Shown: positions 30,701 to 41,063 of the stretch, piece after piece | Layout of the letters: each line of letters opens with the position of its first letter | How positions within the stretch are numbered: position 1 is the stretch's first letter | NCBI GenBank assembly: GCA_965644295.1 | Contig: CBFFRP010000433.1 | Coordinates: 248,001 to 312,000 of the forward strand | DNA length: 64,000 nucleotides | DNA from: Paraphysomonas bandaiensis | Taxonomy: Eukaryota; Chrysophyceae | Direction: 5' to 3' | Translations under genes and position numbers: made by a program | Notes under the pieces: model-generated | Databases searched by the model: none | What the model was told of the DNA's origin: nothing | Seen by the model: only the letters and a program-made list of their open reading frames with translations

Positions 30701-33700
30701 CAATGAGCTTCAGCGGTGGTAGGAGTTCGAAGAAGTCTTTCTCTCTAGTAAATTCCAATGATCCACCTACTATGCGCCCTCTACCTTGTGACTTCCATTC
30801 TCCTACAGCATGTGTGGGAATGTATGCAAAATCATTTCCATGAACGCCGTCATATGAATTTCCTACAACCACAGAATTTTCATGGGCATCAAAACCAACA
30901 TCGTATTCGGATCCGCACAGCAAAGCTCCTTCCACACGAACAGAAGAGACCTTCTTCCTGTTCCCCTGAGAGTCCACTCCCCTCCCCTTCGATGCGACGA
31001 TACGCGGTGAAGTGAAATCGTACCAGCCAATCACTGGTGCATAACACAAAGCAGGTACAGCACATTCCTTCCCCGATCTCTTGCTATTCTGAGTTTGTCG
31101 TTGGGAGAGAGGTACACCAATTGTCGCTACAAGAGTTTCGTTGGATATAATTCCCGCGCAACAAGCCAACGACGTGTGTCGCAGCTCATACGATGTGTAT
31201 ACGTTGAACACGGCCTCCGTCGGCTCCCTCAGAACCCGCAGCTCAAAGAGTCGGCCAACTTCAACCTTTAGAGCTGGCCACTGCAAGGGCTGCGGTGTAG
31301 TTGTACCGAGAACCTGTCCATTCACACGCAGAACGAGGCGGACCCGAACTCGGCGCAGCTTTCGTCGACGCTCAATTTCTGCAACGTCAACCTGAGTGTC
31401 CGGAGATATAGTACCTGGCAACACAGGTCACAACTTTACGCTAAGAGAAATAATACAGCGTGCTACCAGAATTGTGCAATTTATAAATAACATCTGGTAG
31501 GATAGTGTCATTCTCAGTGAGGTACTCCACAGCATCATCGACAAGTTTGAGTGCCCTTAGATGCTGCTCTTTGTGTTTGTTAGGTACTTCTGTAGCCTGT
31601 GCCTTGCTGTTAGAGCGCTTTATAGACTGTTGAGCGCTACTTGTAGGCGCCTCAGTGGACTCCACATCTGGTGCAAAATATCGGTACGCGTCATCTAGAA
31701 TACGTCGTAAATCTCCCAATTTCCCACGCAATTCATTCCAGCGTGAGATGTTTGGAATATGTCGAGGTGATTTATCAGACGTCACATCAGATTCCGATGT
31801 AGTTTCCAATCGATGAGCACGAAGGACAGCTCGGGTACTTACAAAATGTTGCTGCTTCCGGGTATCGACCAAATCACGCCATGTCTTGTAAACATCCTTC
31901 CCTGCAAGTATGTACTTGTCAAGAGCTGTTATAAAATCGTACAAACAAATCTTTACCAGATGCCTCAACTGCTGTTTTAAACTCGCACAGGGCGGGAAGA
32001 GTCTCCAGAATGTCAGTATACAACTTCTGCACAATACTGGAAGCCTCCGATTGTGGTATATCCACGACACTCAGTGGGTTCACAAAGTCCGACAGCTCCG
32101 ACAGAAGAGCCAAGAGCCTAAACAACAACATAAATCAGTAACATTTACGGCTATACACAATGACTGACCGATATGGCAGATATTCCATTGCATGCCCTTG
32201 AAACAACCTCGCATACTGAACATAGTAGCGCTTTAACTTGACATAAAGCGCTTCCTCACTTGACATCTACATAATAATTATCGCAAATAGCAATCATACA
32301 AAAAGCACTCACATAGGGATGGTCTGTAAGACAAAGCTCCTGCGCCAAAATCTTAAGAGTTACACCTTTCCTAATAGAAGCATAACCAGTAAAAAAATTA
32401 CAGGAATGCAGAGAGCAGTATTTACTTTTCTTGGTAGCCTTTGCTGTGCTCCGTATCGAAAACAGCCCCAGCAGAGTCCCGAGAATCTGGTCGCAATATC
32501 AGAGCGTTTTCCCCTTCACTAAACACTCCACGTTTCACAGTCGAAGGGTGAACCTGTAGTTCAAACACAACGTTACTAAGTAATGCTGAGATATCACAAT
32601 ACCCACCTGCTGCATAGTTCTCTGATCAACGAAATTTTCTAACAACCGGAGAGTTGGTTCTGTGCAGATGAGTCAGAGGCACAAGATTTCGTTTCTCCAG
32701 AGGCTTACCTCTTTCGCTAGCCTTTAGCAAAACACTTATTCCAGGTATTTGTCCCTTCATACGACATGACGTTGTGAGGAGGGTCTGCCATTGTTCGTGA
32801 CCTTTCTTTCCATCCTTTGTTTGCAGTTGATTAAACGAATCTATCAGGGAACTTGCATCACGGCCCAGCTGAACCTGAGCATGAATCTGTCGGAGTAAGT
32901 GAGAACTTCTACTGGAATACGCATCCCTCAGCAGCCTCTGCGTCGCCCTCGAAAGATAGACATTCGAACTGACAAATGTGGCTATTGGGAGATCAACATT
33001 CTCAGATCGCAGTAAAAGTTGTGCCATGATGTTGCTTGTGCCGGTATACAGTCCTTCTTCTCGACGGATTGGACTACGAACTTCCTCCTCCACAAAAACG
33101 TTGGGTATTTGGGTTAAACGGCTGCTGTTCTGTGAATTGCGGCCTAGTAGATGCTCACTTTCCTCAGGCAGTCCCTCATCTCTTCCCCTCCAGTCTGTTA
33201 CATCTCCGTAACTCTCAATTTCCCAAGTTCCCTCACGACGTGGGGGTAGGTTATGTGGAGAAGGAGAGCTTCGTAAAGTAGAACAGCTGGTACATATGCG
33301 TGTGCAGGACGGGTGTGCATAAGGTGTATGCAGCTGGGGCTGTAGTGAGTTTTCACTCCACCGACCAGTACATAGAACCTACAAAATCACATTACCCAGT
33401 CATGACAGCATACAGAGCGTTAATCACACACAAATATGACTTCAAAATGTATAATGCGTTTCCAACACGCATGCGATCTAGATAATGACCTACATGCTGG
33501 GGAAATATATGCATGGGTTGCTGAATATGTACAAGTTGTCCTGACTCGTCATCCTCTTCCTTGAGAAGAGATTGAGTATCATCTCCTCCTTTACCACTGT
33601 CCTTCATCTTCTTCGATGCTGCAACAGGACGGTCAGTAACCAATCTAATTTATAAAATTCTTATACTGTTATACTCACATCGCTGTTTCTGTCTGAGGGC

Positions 33701-34050
33701 TTCCAATCTCTTCATTGTTGCATCCCGATCTCTCTCCATAGGTTTTCCATCTCCTCCTACTTCACCAGATTGTTGTCGGTGTTGTCGCAACCTGTGCCAT
33801 GACAATAATACTTTACTCAATCACCTACTTCGTGTCGTCATAGCATCTAACCTTTCCAACGCTTTGCTTCTAGCTGAGGCAGTCCCTCCACGCCCTTCAC
33901 ACACAATCAATACATATACATCTAATTCAACAGACAATACATACCCGAATCTTTTGACCCATCTTTAGATACAGGAGTTGATAGAGGTTCACTTGTATCT
34001 ATCTCGAGCCCAGTAGCGAGCTTTGGTCTACTGTATATTATGATTTCAAC
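27727..34050 (-). CDS. CC2D2A: CC2D2A, ciliary transition-zone protein (first exon unresolved)
   Basis: Component of the MKS/B9 module of the ciliary transition zone. Fifteen exons join in phase: 34050-33945, 33894-33852, 33791-33679, 33618-33494, 33378-32709,
32638-32607, 32553-32426, 32370-32313, 32266-32169, 32117-31957, 31925-31467, 31414-30289, 30233-30185, 30137-30040 and 29989-27727, about 1,842 aa (human 1,620). Family marks: FVDQRTMQ and HPSTVKRG in the N-terminal half; KRALKPR before the C2 region; the C2 domain (LLVQVVSARNVPLR ... FVEVSFQSRTA); YLGINTAVP ... GSFSIPFSTI ... EGTFRLNTPP; then the degenerate transglutaminase-like part (VSLIPFIPDSQAF, DLWCTTSQMFEIMGGDEEEH, IGNAVPEG, NPCTGHVYS, NIWANIQ, RPSLWRPLF) and the end LTGYPINIPYTDVESVV. 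Introns are 46-70 nt except one of 31 and one of 115. The first exon may lie at 34118-34234. Confidence 0.92.
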
Positions 34051-34614
34051 CTATGAGCATATATCATAAATCAGACCTATTCGAAGGATCTCGTGGACGG
34101 GATCGTAACCCTGACATTCAAGAAGCGCTGAAAAACGTTTCAATAGTGATGTCAACTCTTGTTTCAGCCTCTATATGGCTTGTAATCCATTCGATCTCCT
34201 CTTCACTTAACTTTGAAATTAAAATGAATTTCATTTGAAAAAAAAAACTAAAATACATCCCATATATGGGATATAATCGAACTGATATGTATGAAGAATC
34301 CCATACAGAGAGTACGTTTGTAGGAATTTCTATAGTAAAAAATAATCTCATCAATATATAAAAGTCGGGATATTTTATTGACACTCGACGGATAGCGAAA
34401 TCCGGAAACGGATATTTTATACGGGAGTTACCAAGCCGTTGTGTTGTCTGGTATACGTATACTCTGAGTTGGTGTACAGGCAGTGGATACGAAACCAATC
34501 ATCTCAACTGTCACATGTCATCTTGCATCAATCTAACAATCACAATTAACTACAAGGATCGTAAGGATGGTCCTGATGTAGTTAGCCTTTAAGTTTGTGT
34601 TTCACTTCTTTAAT
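34051..34614. other. divergent spacer CC2D2A / coiled-coil gene
   Basis: Holds both promoters and probably the first CC2D2A exon. The minus-strand stretch from the ATG at 34234 (MKFILISKLSEEEIEWI) is open and could splice at an in-phase GT near 34156, but I could not prove it. Confidence 0.4.
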
Positions 34615-35884
34615 ATGTTATCTGAAAGTCAGCGCCAGGATATATATCCTGACTGCAGGACACCACAAAGCCAAAGGAAATTCATCAGAAATACTGTCAC
34701 AGTTGCAAATCATTTACTTGATTCTATCGAAAGAGACATTGCGGACTCCAAGCTTGCTATTAGTTCGAAAGAGAAGCAAGTTGAGAATAGGGAGGCAGAA
34801 AATATCTCTTTACACAATAAGTTGAAAGAAGCGAACGTAAGTGAATTGTAGAATGAGTATCTGAACCCTGACAATACCGACTGAAAAGGCTGAAATTAGA
34901 GAATTAAAGGCCCAGCTGAATGAGCAAGAGCTTAGTTATCGTGAGTCTAATCGACAAAAAGAAACTGAAATTGATGAATATGTCAAGGTAGGCGCTGTTT
35001 AGTCTTTGTGTTTTACTGTAATGTAAATGCACAGGCGTGTGAAGGAGAAATGGAAAGAGTCATGAAATATGTACGATCGAAAGAGGTATGTGTACATTTT
35101 TACTTATTTAGAAGCATGTATTAAATATTTTGGTAGGATGAAATTCGGAGAGACAGGGAGAACTCGGCAGGTTTTGAATACCGCTGCAAAGAACTCGAAC
35201 AAGCTCTCAAAGACAGTGAGCAGCAGAGAAATCGCATGAGTAATGAAATCGAGAAGCTACTAAAAGAGGTCAGTGGTACTTGCTTTTGTGCAATGCCATA
35301 ACAGTAAAAACTGCTAGAGAGAAACATTGCTTGAGCGACTTGCAACGTCGGAGAAATTCTGTGCTACACTGGAGACTGCCCATGGTGAAATGAACCTCAG
35401 GTGTGAGTATCTACAGAAAAAAGTAGAGGAGCTCGAGGAACGTGATGCAGAAAGACAGGTTGCAATTTCTGTACGAGAGAACGAGCAGCGCATTAAGGAA
35501 TACGAGATGGATCTCGCGGAGAGAGAGTTCGATAAGCAGTTCGATAAAACGCTAGTTAGCATGACTGCATCCATGAGAGATAAAATGTTAGCCATGAAAA
35601 CTTTTCCTATTTAGTATTGACTATATTAACTACTGCATTACAGGTCTATTGCTACTGACTACAGACCAGGAATGGTATCTTTATTCTCTGAGGACTACAA
35701 GAAGGCCAAGAGTGAGTTTCCTTGTCCAGTTTCTCCGACCAAGTCCACCTATAGATCAGTTAATGGTAAGAATAACACTAGCAATGAAGGGTTCAGCAGT
35801 ATGCGGAACACGAAACGATTTCGAGCTCCACCACCACCCCCATCAGTAAAATTTAATAACAGTAGTGTAAAGTATGATAGCTAG
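34615..35884 (+). CDS. coiled-coil protein, 337 aa, possibly ciliary
   Basis: I do not recognise the family. Six exons (34615-34836, 34889-34987, 35035-35085, 35137-35268, 35318-35586, 35644-35884) join in phase through introns of 47-57 nt. Residues about 25-260 are dense heptad coiled coil rich in Glu, Lys, Arg and Gln (SSKEKQVENREAENISLHNK, CKELEQALKDSEQQRN, CEYLQKKVEELEERDAERQ). The C-terminal 70 residues are different: DYRPGMVSLFSEDYKKAK followed by a Pro/Ser/Asn-rich tail with APPPPPS. It lies head to head with CC2D2A and inside a run of ciliary genes, so a centriolar or axonemal role is a guess from context only. The ATG at 34615 is the first in frame. Confidence 0.72.
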
Positions 35885-36993
35885 GATGTTGCGAACACTG
35901 GCAGTTTTAAAATGTTAAGCAACGACTGATGTGATGACCATGCCATTATAATACGTAACGATATATAACGGTGGTCAATTCAATTGTTGATAGTGTGGTG
36001 AATACATGGTAATGAAAATACTCCCTTTCAAAAACAATCAATACGTGATGAGGGATATGTATGCAGACACACTCTATTATACTCGCTAAAAGTTCAAACT
36101 TAGAAGGCACCCTACTCAACCTAATTAGTAATTAAGGTGGTACCACACTGTCTATTATTAGTGATAATATCTTGCCAATCATTGACGCAACAATGATGTT
36201 AATTAATGGTCTTTATAATTTCCGGGACTAATTGCAAAGAAGTGAGATATTAGCGGTTACTTGGCTCTGCAACATACCCCTGGGTCCGATCATACTCCGA
36301 TCAGAAGTGAATGTCCTATTATTAGCAATAGGCATTGCAATTTAGCAAACTACTGCTTAACTCTGACACCCTACATCCTTAACTACAAGCACCAAGGTGC
36401 AATTACTTTTGCTCTATCACTCAAAGCAAACGCAGTGAGCAAGCAGAATGTTGATATACCTGACATCTGCTGACTTCAGGATTATTGAGTCCATAAGGTG
36501 AACAGGTCCGGTGCTTGACTTTGACAGGTAGCACAATACCTCCGCTACCCTTGAGGCGGGACCAGTGCCGGATTCCTATTTATTTATCAGGGCCCAAAGA
36601 CGTCTACATAAGTACCACACAAGCATTTGATTATGAATGGGCAGTGGGCAGTGGGCAGAGAATTACCTGCTCACTTTTGTTTCCCGGTACTTATCCCCCA
36701 TCCCCCAGATCACCACGAAAAGATGCGAGTCCGACTTTGTTGAGGGCTGTTGGTCAACATAAGGCAGCTTAACTCTTCACTGACGTCTAATTTGTTTGGA
36801 AAGCAATAATACTACCGAAAGCTCGATCCGCCCTAAGACTGAAAAAGTCAGGGATTGCTCAACCGCCTGAAGATCAACAATGCAACAAGTTATTATTACC
36901 ATTTCAGCGTTCTACACTCTAATTATACACAGTCTCCCTATTCAACATATTAACACAATTCATTTTTCTTTCATGGGAAGGATATAGACGGAC
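35885..36993. other. convergent spacer coiled-coil gene / SSNA1-like gene
   Basis: About 1.1 kb without a gene; its centre is dispersed-repeat copy B. Confidence 0.5.
36310..36612 (+). repeat. dispersed repeat family, copy B
   Basis: Contains GTGAATGTCCTATTATTAGC, AGCAATAGGCATT, CAAGCACCAAGGTGCAATTA, GTGAGCAAGCAGAATGTTGA, TATACCTGACATCTGCTG, CCCTTGAGGCGGG and GGGCCCAAAGACGTCTACAT. Every block except CAAGCACCAAGGTGC is shared with copy A. Some blocks keep the same reading frame in A and B (VSKQN-DIPDIC), hinting at an ancestral coding sequence. Confidence 0.7.
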
Positions 36994-37393
36994 TCAATTA
37001 TAAGTACTTTCTTGGTCCTCTCCAACAAAGAAATCCTCTGAGAAGATAATATGCCCATATTTTTCTTCAATCTCCAAAATGGCTTTGTCATATATATTTA
37101 TCTCACGCTGCTTGGAATCGATGCCCTCTTTCATCATAGTTAACTCATAGAGAATCTTTGGTATAATCTGAGATCAGTTGTTTAACGCAACATACAAATA
37201 TGCGATAAAATGAGATGACCTTCTGAATAGCATTCTTTTCCAGTAAGAGTGAAGAAATTTCAGATTCAACCAATTCTCTTTCAGAGCGTAGATTCTGGAG
37301 ACCTGAAATATATATGAATAAAGGGAAAGATCATTAGAACTACACACGTGTTTGTATTGTCGACAGTGGATTGCCGACAGATGCTGAGTTCAT
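36994..37393 (-). CDS. SSNA1/DIP13-like small coiled-coil protein
   Basis: Candidate basal-body/centriole protein of 100 aa. Exons 37393-37348, 37302-37220 and 37167-36994 (introns 45 and 52 nt) join in phase. From residue 16 the chain is a continuous coiled coil (LQNLRSERELVESEISSLLL, EKNAIQKIIPKILYELTMMK) ending in YDKAILEIEEKYGHIIFSED. The order resembles SSNA1/DIP13, where a short N-terminus is followed by one long helix closing with (F/Y)D--I-E-E--Y-KI-ES. Human SSNA1 is 119 aa, so the length fits. SSNA1 forms microtubule-branching filaments at centrioles and axonemes. The protein is short and the match is by pattern, so another small coiled coil remains possible. It is head to head with the CFAP20DC-like gene (487 bp). 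Confidence 0.68.
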
Positions 37394-37880
37394 TACTATT
37401 ACAAAGACAAATATAAAACTTCTGATATATATGTATGATAGCCTCTATGCTATGCACCTTGTGATAAGGTCACTAACTTATTTATGATATATATGGAGCT
37501 GTATGTTAGCAGGCAGGCAGCATCCAAATGATCGTGTTATTAGCTTATGTATGTATACCGTATAGCAATAATGGCGATGCAGCAGATTGTATTCCTCATA
37601 GTACAGGTCTGTATATGGTATACCAGTATCATATATTTGTAGTGTGGTAGAAAAAAAAAGATTGTTCAAATATTTCATTTGGTAAAATTGGAAAAAAACT
37701 ACCAATTCAGTGGTAACTTCTATATAGATTTAAATTTTGATGTATACAATTTTACATGTAAATATTTTTGATTTATGTATGTACATATACTGACTGACTA
37801 CTTCAGTTCGTCGTAGCTAGCTAGAGCGACACGAAAGCATCTTATTGCAGTACAAACATTCCATTAAGGAATATAATAAC
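37394..37880. other. divergent spacer, SSNA1-like / CFAP20DC-like genes
   Basis: 487 bp, AT-rich. Presumed shared promoter of two candidate ciliary genes. I see no clear RFX X-box; a GGTAAC half-site lies near 37710. Confidence 0.4.
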
Positions 37881-39282
37881 ATGTTTTCAAGTCATTATCA
37901 AGATGGTGATGCTGGTATAGAGGTTTTAACAGCCTCTGGTAAGACACGATCTACAGGTTGGCATATAGGACCCTCTGTACACCGTGTATACGATAAAACA
38001 GTTAAAGGATTCGTTTATCTGCTTGAAAAACCCACTCATGCTGTAATGCATATACCTGAGAAGGGGAAAGCAACACTTGGATTGCGACAGATGTATCTGG
38101 TGATACAGATGCGGTGTAGTGGTAGTAAACCCGTCACTATGGAGATCGTTACATTAGACACCACTGGAAGAAAACATCGATTCCATTTTTCTTCTAAGTT
38201 TCGTGAATCTGACTCTAAAGCATTACATGCGCAGATTCCTCTTAGAGCGAAGTGTGAGTGGACTCACATTATTTTGAACCTGGCCGAACTATCCACTGAA
38301 CATTTCGGCGTCAAGTATGCCAGCGTCGACTCCATTTGCCTATCTCCTTGCTGCCGTATTCGAAAAGTATTCACTGTACCCTCTGTATTAATAACGGGAG
38401 ATATGTATGACTGTCCAGCGGTGTTCGACTTTCCTGCTGGGACAAACGCCACTTGGATGGTGGGGACTGCATATTTTGCTGAACCGACAAACTAATTTCC
38501 TGCTTTTGTAGATTCTCCCGGAGCCACCATCTGTCAAAATAGAGGAGCAACCGGAATTGCTGGTTAGTGCGGCACCTAGCCGGTCGGAGCCTGCGCGTAG
38601 TGTCAGTGCGAAAAAGAAAAGGGCTGCCCTAGTTGCTGTGAGAGAACGGCATAAAAATGAAACTCCAGTCTCTGGAAATGCAGATATGCAGGAGAAAGTG
38701 GCTAATCAAATTCAACCAACGAATAACGATGACATTGATTTCGAGGGTATGGTTCGGAGAGAAGAGATGAAAGAAATTAAAGCGAGTGAAACAAATGTTA
38801 GGGCTGAGGATGATATAGAAGTGCAGTATGATGAGGTTGAAGTAAGGGGAAGTGAGGAGGCCCCACCTTCTCCTGTATTAGTTCTCTCGCCAATAGGGGG
38901 TAACCCATGGAAGTCTAGTATACTTTCCCCTCCTCGATCTGCTCGGCTTGGACAGCATAGAAGTCCTCTCTCTTCGCACACTTTTAACGGCACTGAGGTC
39001 GGAAGTGACTGTACTCCTGACAGGGAGCGCAGAGAGAGGATAAAGGTTGTTCCGACGATACCACCGTCTCCGCCCCATACTAGCTCGGTTGAAGCTGACA
39101 ATATCGTCCCTCCAATGGAAACAGAAAACAGCGATCGCGGCAGGCAAGTGCTGATAAATAGGGAGCGCAGTGCCATGAATCACGGAGCTATATATGAATT
39201 AGAAAAGGTTTTAGACAAGATTGAGATGGAATTTATCGATGAGTATGGAGGAGACGAGTTTGCAAGATTAGTGCAGTCGTAA
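37881..39282 (+). CDS. CFAP20-domain protein (CFAP20DC-like)
   Basis: 449 aa from exons 37881-38459 and 38512-39282 (52-nt intron). Residues 1-185 form a CFAP20 domain: start MFSSHYQDG, GWHIGPSVHRVYDKTVKGFV, KATLGLRQMYLVIQ, KALHAQIPL, CEWTHIILNLAELS and CCRIRKVFTV. The detail LHAQIPL ... W--I-LNL--L--E-F followed by C--RK-FT is closer to CFAP20DC (C3orf67) than to CFAP20 itself, which also lacks a long tail. Here about 255 residues of Pro/Ser/Glu-rich sequence follow, ending in a short helix (YELEKVLDKIEMEFIDEYGG). CFAP20 is an inner-junction protein of axonemal doublets; the role of the DC branch is poorly known. The start at 37881 matches the family N-terminus. Confidence 0.82.
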
Positions 39283-39427
39283 AATGATATATCTGTAGTG
39301 ATCAGTAAGTAGTTTTTCCACGCTTGATGTATCTAATGTATTATACTATTGATTTGTTTTAGCGTTCTAACTATTCGCTCGCAACAAGCTGATAGTGTAC
39401 TTCGTATGAAGCAATATTTCACATATT

Positions 39428-39640
39428 GAATGTCTTTGGATTTAGCAATAGGCGTTGAAAACCTGCACTAATTAGCTAATTAGTGGCTAGAAGAATACTA
39501 GACATACTATTTAAACCTCTACCCGTAACTAATCAATACAAACTCTTTTATCCTACTATTTAACGCTACAGAAGCTGCTTGTGCGTCGCCGCAAGCACCA
39601 AGGTGCGATCACTTCCTCCGTTCTTAGTGTGTGTTATAAG
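39428..39640 (+). repeat. dispersed repeat family, copy C
   Basis: Contains TGAATGTCTTTGGATTTAGC, AGCAATAGGCGTT, TATCCTACTATTTAACGCTA, GAAGCTGCTTG and CAAGCACCAAGGTGCGATCA. The first block is common to all four copies; the GCTGCTTG block is shared with copy A and CAAGCACCAAGGTGC with copy B. Confidence 0.65.
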
Positions 39641-39667
39641 GCTCGCCATGATCGTGTGTCCTGGGAC

Positions 39668-40442
39668 TCACCGGCGCGTGTGATCTGGAGGTCTCCCCTT
39701 GGGATGAGACTCCACTGTGTTAGGAGTTGGCTCAGGGTTTTGTATAGGGTTTTGTATTAATCTCCTGAGTGTACCGAGTTCTAGGTGAGTGGGCTGTGAG
39801 TTGGATAGAGTGGTGCGAGGAGGCGTTGAAAGTATGGGTACTGCTGCTGTGCTCTTTTTGGACATCGGGAGTAGATGGAGTTGCCGGAGACGGCGCCTTT
39901 GTGGGGGTCTGGACGGTGATAAATTCGTTTGGATTAGATCGGTGGGATTTGTGTGTGAGGCTGGAGGTGGCGCAGTCGCAGGTCTTCTGTGGACCCCTAG
40001 TAATCGTAGCACTCTCGGACGTTTCTGACGCGGTCGCGTGGGTAACCTAGGGAGTCCTTTGTGTAGAGTGATATAACGGCGGCCGCGATCCTGTAACATT
40101 AGCTTAGCTGCAGCAGAAAGCAGTTGAAGTAGATCAATAACCGCTGTTTCTAGGTTTTGAAGACTTTGTGCCGTCATGGAGATGTGTACGTGGTCTCCAA
40201 AGATCGTTTCAAGTTGGGCTGTTGTGATGGTTCCGGTCCAGTATCTCTCCACCTGCAGGATGGAGGGATTCCAGGCCCTACTGGAGAGTCTCTGTAGCGC
40301 ATTTATGACCCAGTGGGGTTGGGTCTGCTCTCTTTGTATATTTTGGAGAGCATTTACTTCATTTGAAAGGCAGCCTCCCTTAACTGGATGATGGAATCAT
40401 GTGTGCAGTCTAGGCACATGTGTTTGAGAGAGTCCAGGCGAA
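39668..40442 (-). pseudogene. degenerate Pro/Arg-rich coding region, unrecognised
   Basis: An open frame of 194 codons (40252-39668) contains TAQLETIFGDHVHISMT and SLQNLETAVIDLLQLLSAAA, then a Pro/Arg/Thr-rich half. Upstream, after one frame change near 40360, similar coding-like sequence continues (HMCLDCTHDSIIQL, HWVINALQRLSSRAWNPS). GC content is higher than in the flanks. It lies beside dispersed-repeat copy C, so a decayed transposon ORF1/gag-like gene is the best guess. A real lineage-specific gene is not excluded. Confidence 0.35.
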
Positions 40443-41063
40443 AACCACAGTCAGAATATTTCACAACTTTTGTAAAGCTAAAATTCGATAAAATGCTAGT
40501 AAAGTAGAAGCGTATCCTACTATATACTAGAAAATCTTGCAATACATAGTTGTAGGAGTTCCATCCATACTATTTTTACCCCCTGTTACTAATCCTCATT
40601 ACTAATCTATTGATCTATTGTTTACTAGATCCTGGAACTCATCTAAACTAAACGCTAAATAGTGATTCGTAACAATACAAGTCATAAATGTAGATCTGAT
40701 GATTAAACAGCAATATGCAAGTAATACTTGATGAATGTAACAGTGAAGAATACGACATTCATAGCGTGAAACGGAGTGTGAGTAGCTGCTGCTCCATAAG
40801 TTGTAAGTTACCAATAAATCAATAATTCCGAAAATTGATGAACTTTTCCCACATCAGATTCGAACTACTATTGCTACACATATTGCTCGAGTGTGGACAA
40901 ACGCACTGAATTACTGTGCATTACCCTCTCTAAATATATACTACTAGCGCATAGTTGTTCGTACAGAAGCGTCAAATCTACTTAAGATTACTTAGTCGTA
41001 GGCAAACATGCTATGACTACATCATGTGGAGCATCAATAAGACACCCACTGCAACTAAACGAA

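Larger units (their letters stand above)
39283..41063. other. convergent spacer CFAP20DC-like / TM9
   Basis: About 1.8 kb. Left part is dispersed-repeat copy C, the centre a degenerate minus-strand coding region (39668-40442), the right part AT-rich without features. Confidence 0.5.

Noticed and set aside
37381-37890. RFX X-box in the SSNA1-like/CFAP20DC-like promoter
   Set aside because: Only a half-site (GGTAAC) was found; no full imperfect inverted repeat.
40850-40925. tRNA-like minus-strand B box (GTTCGAATC)
   Set aside because: No A box and no acceptor stem or cloverleaf can be drawn around it.
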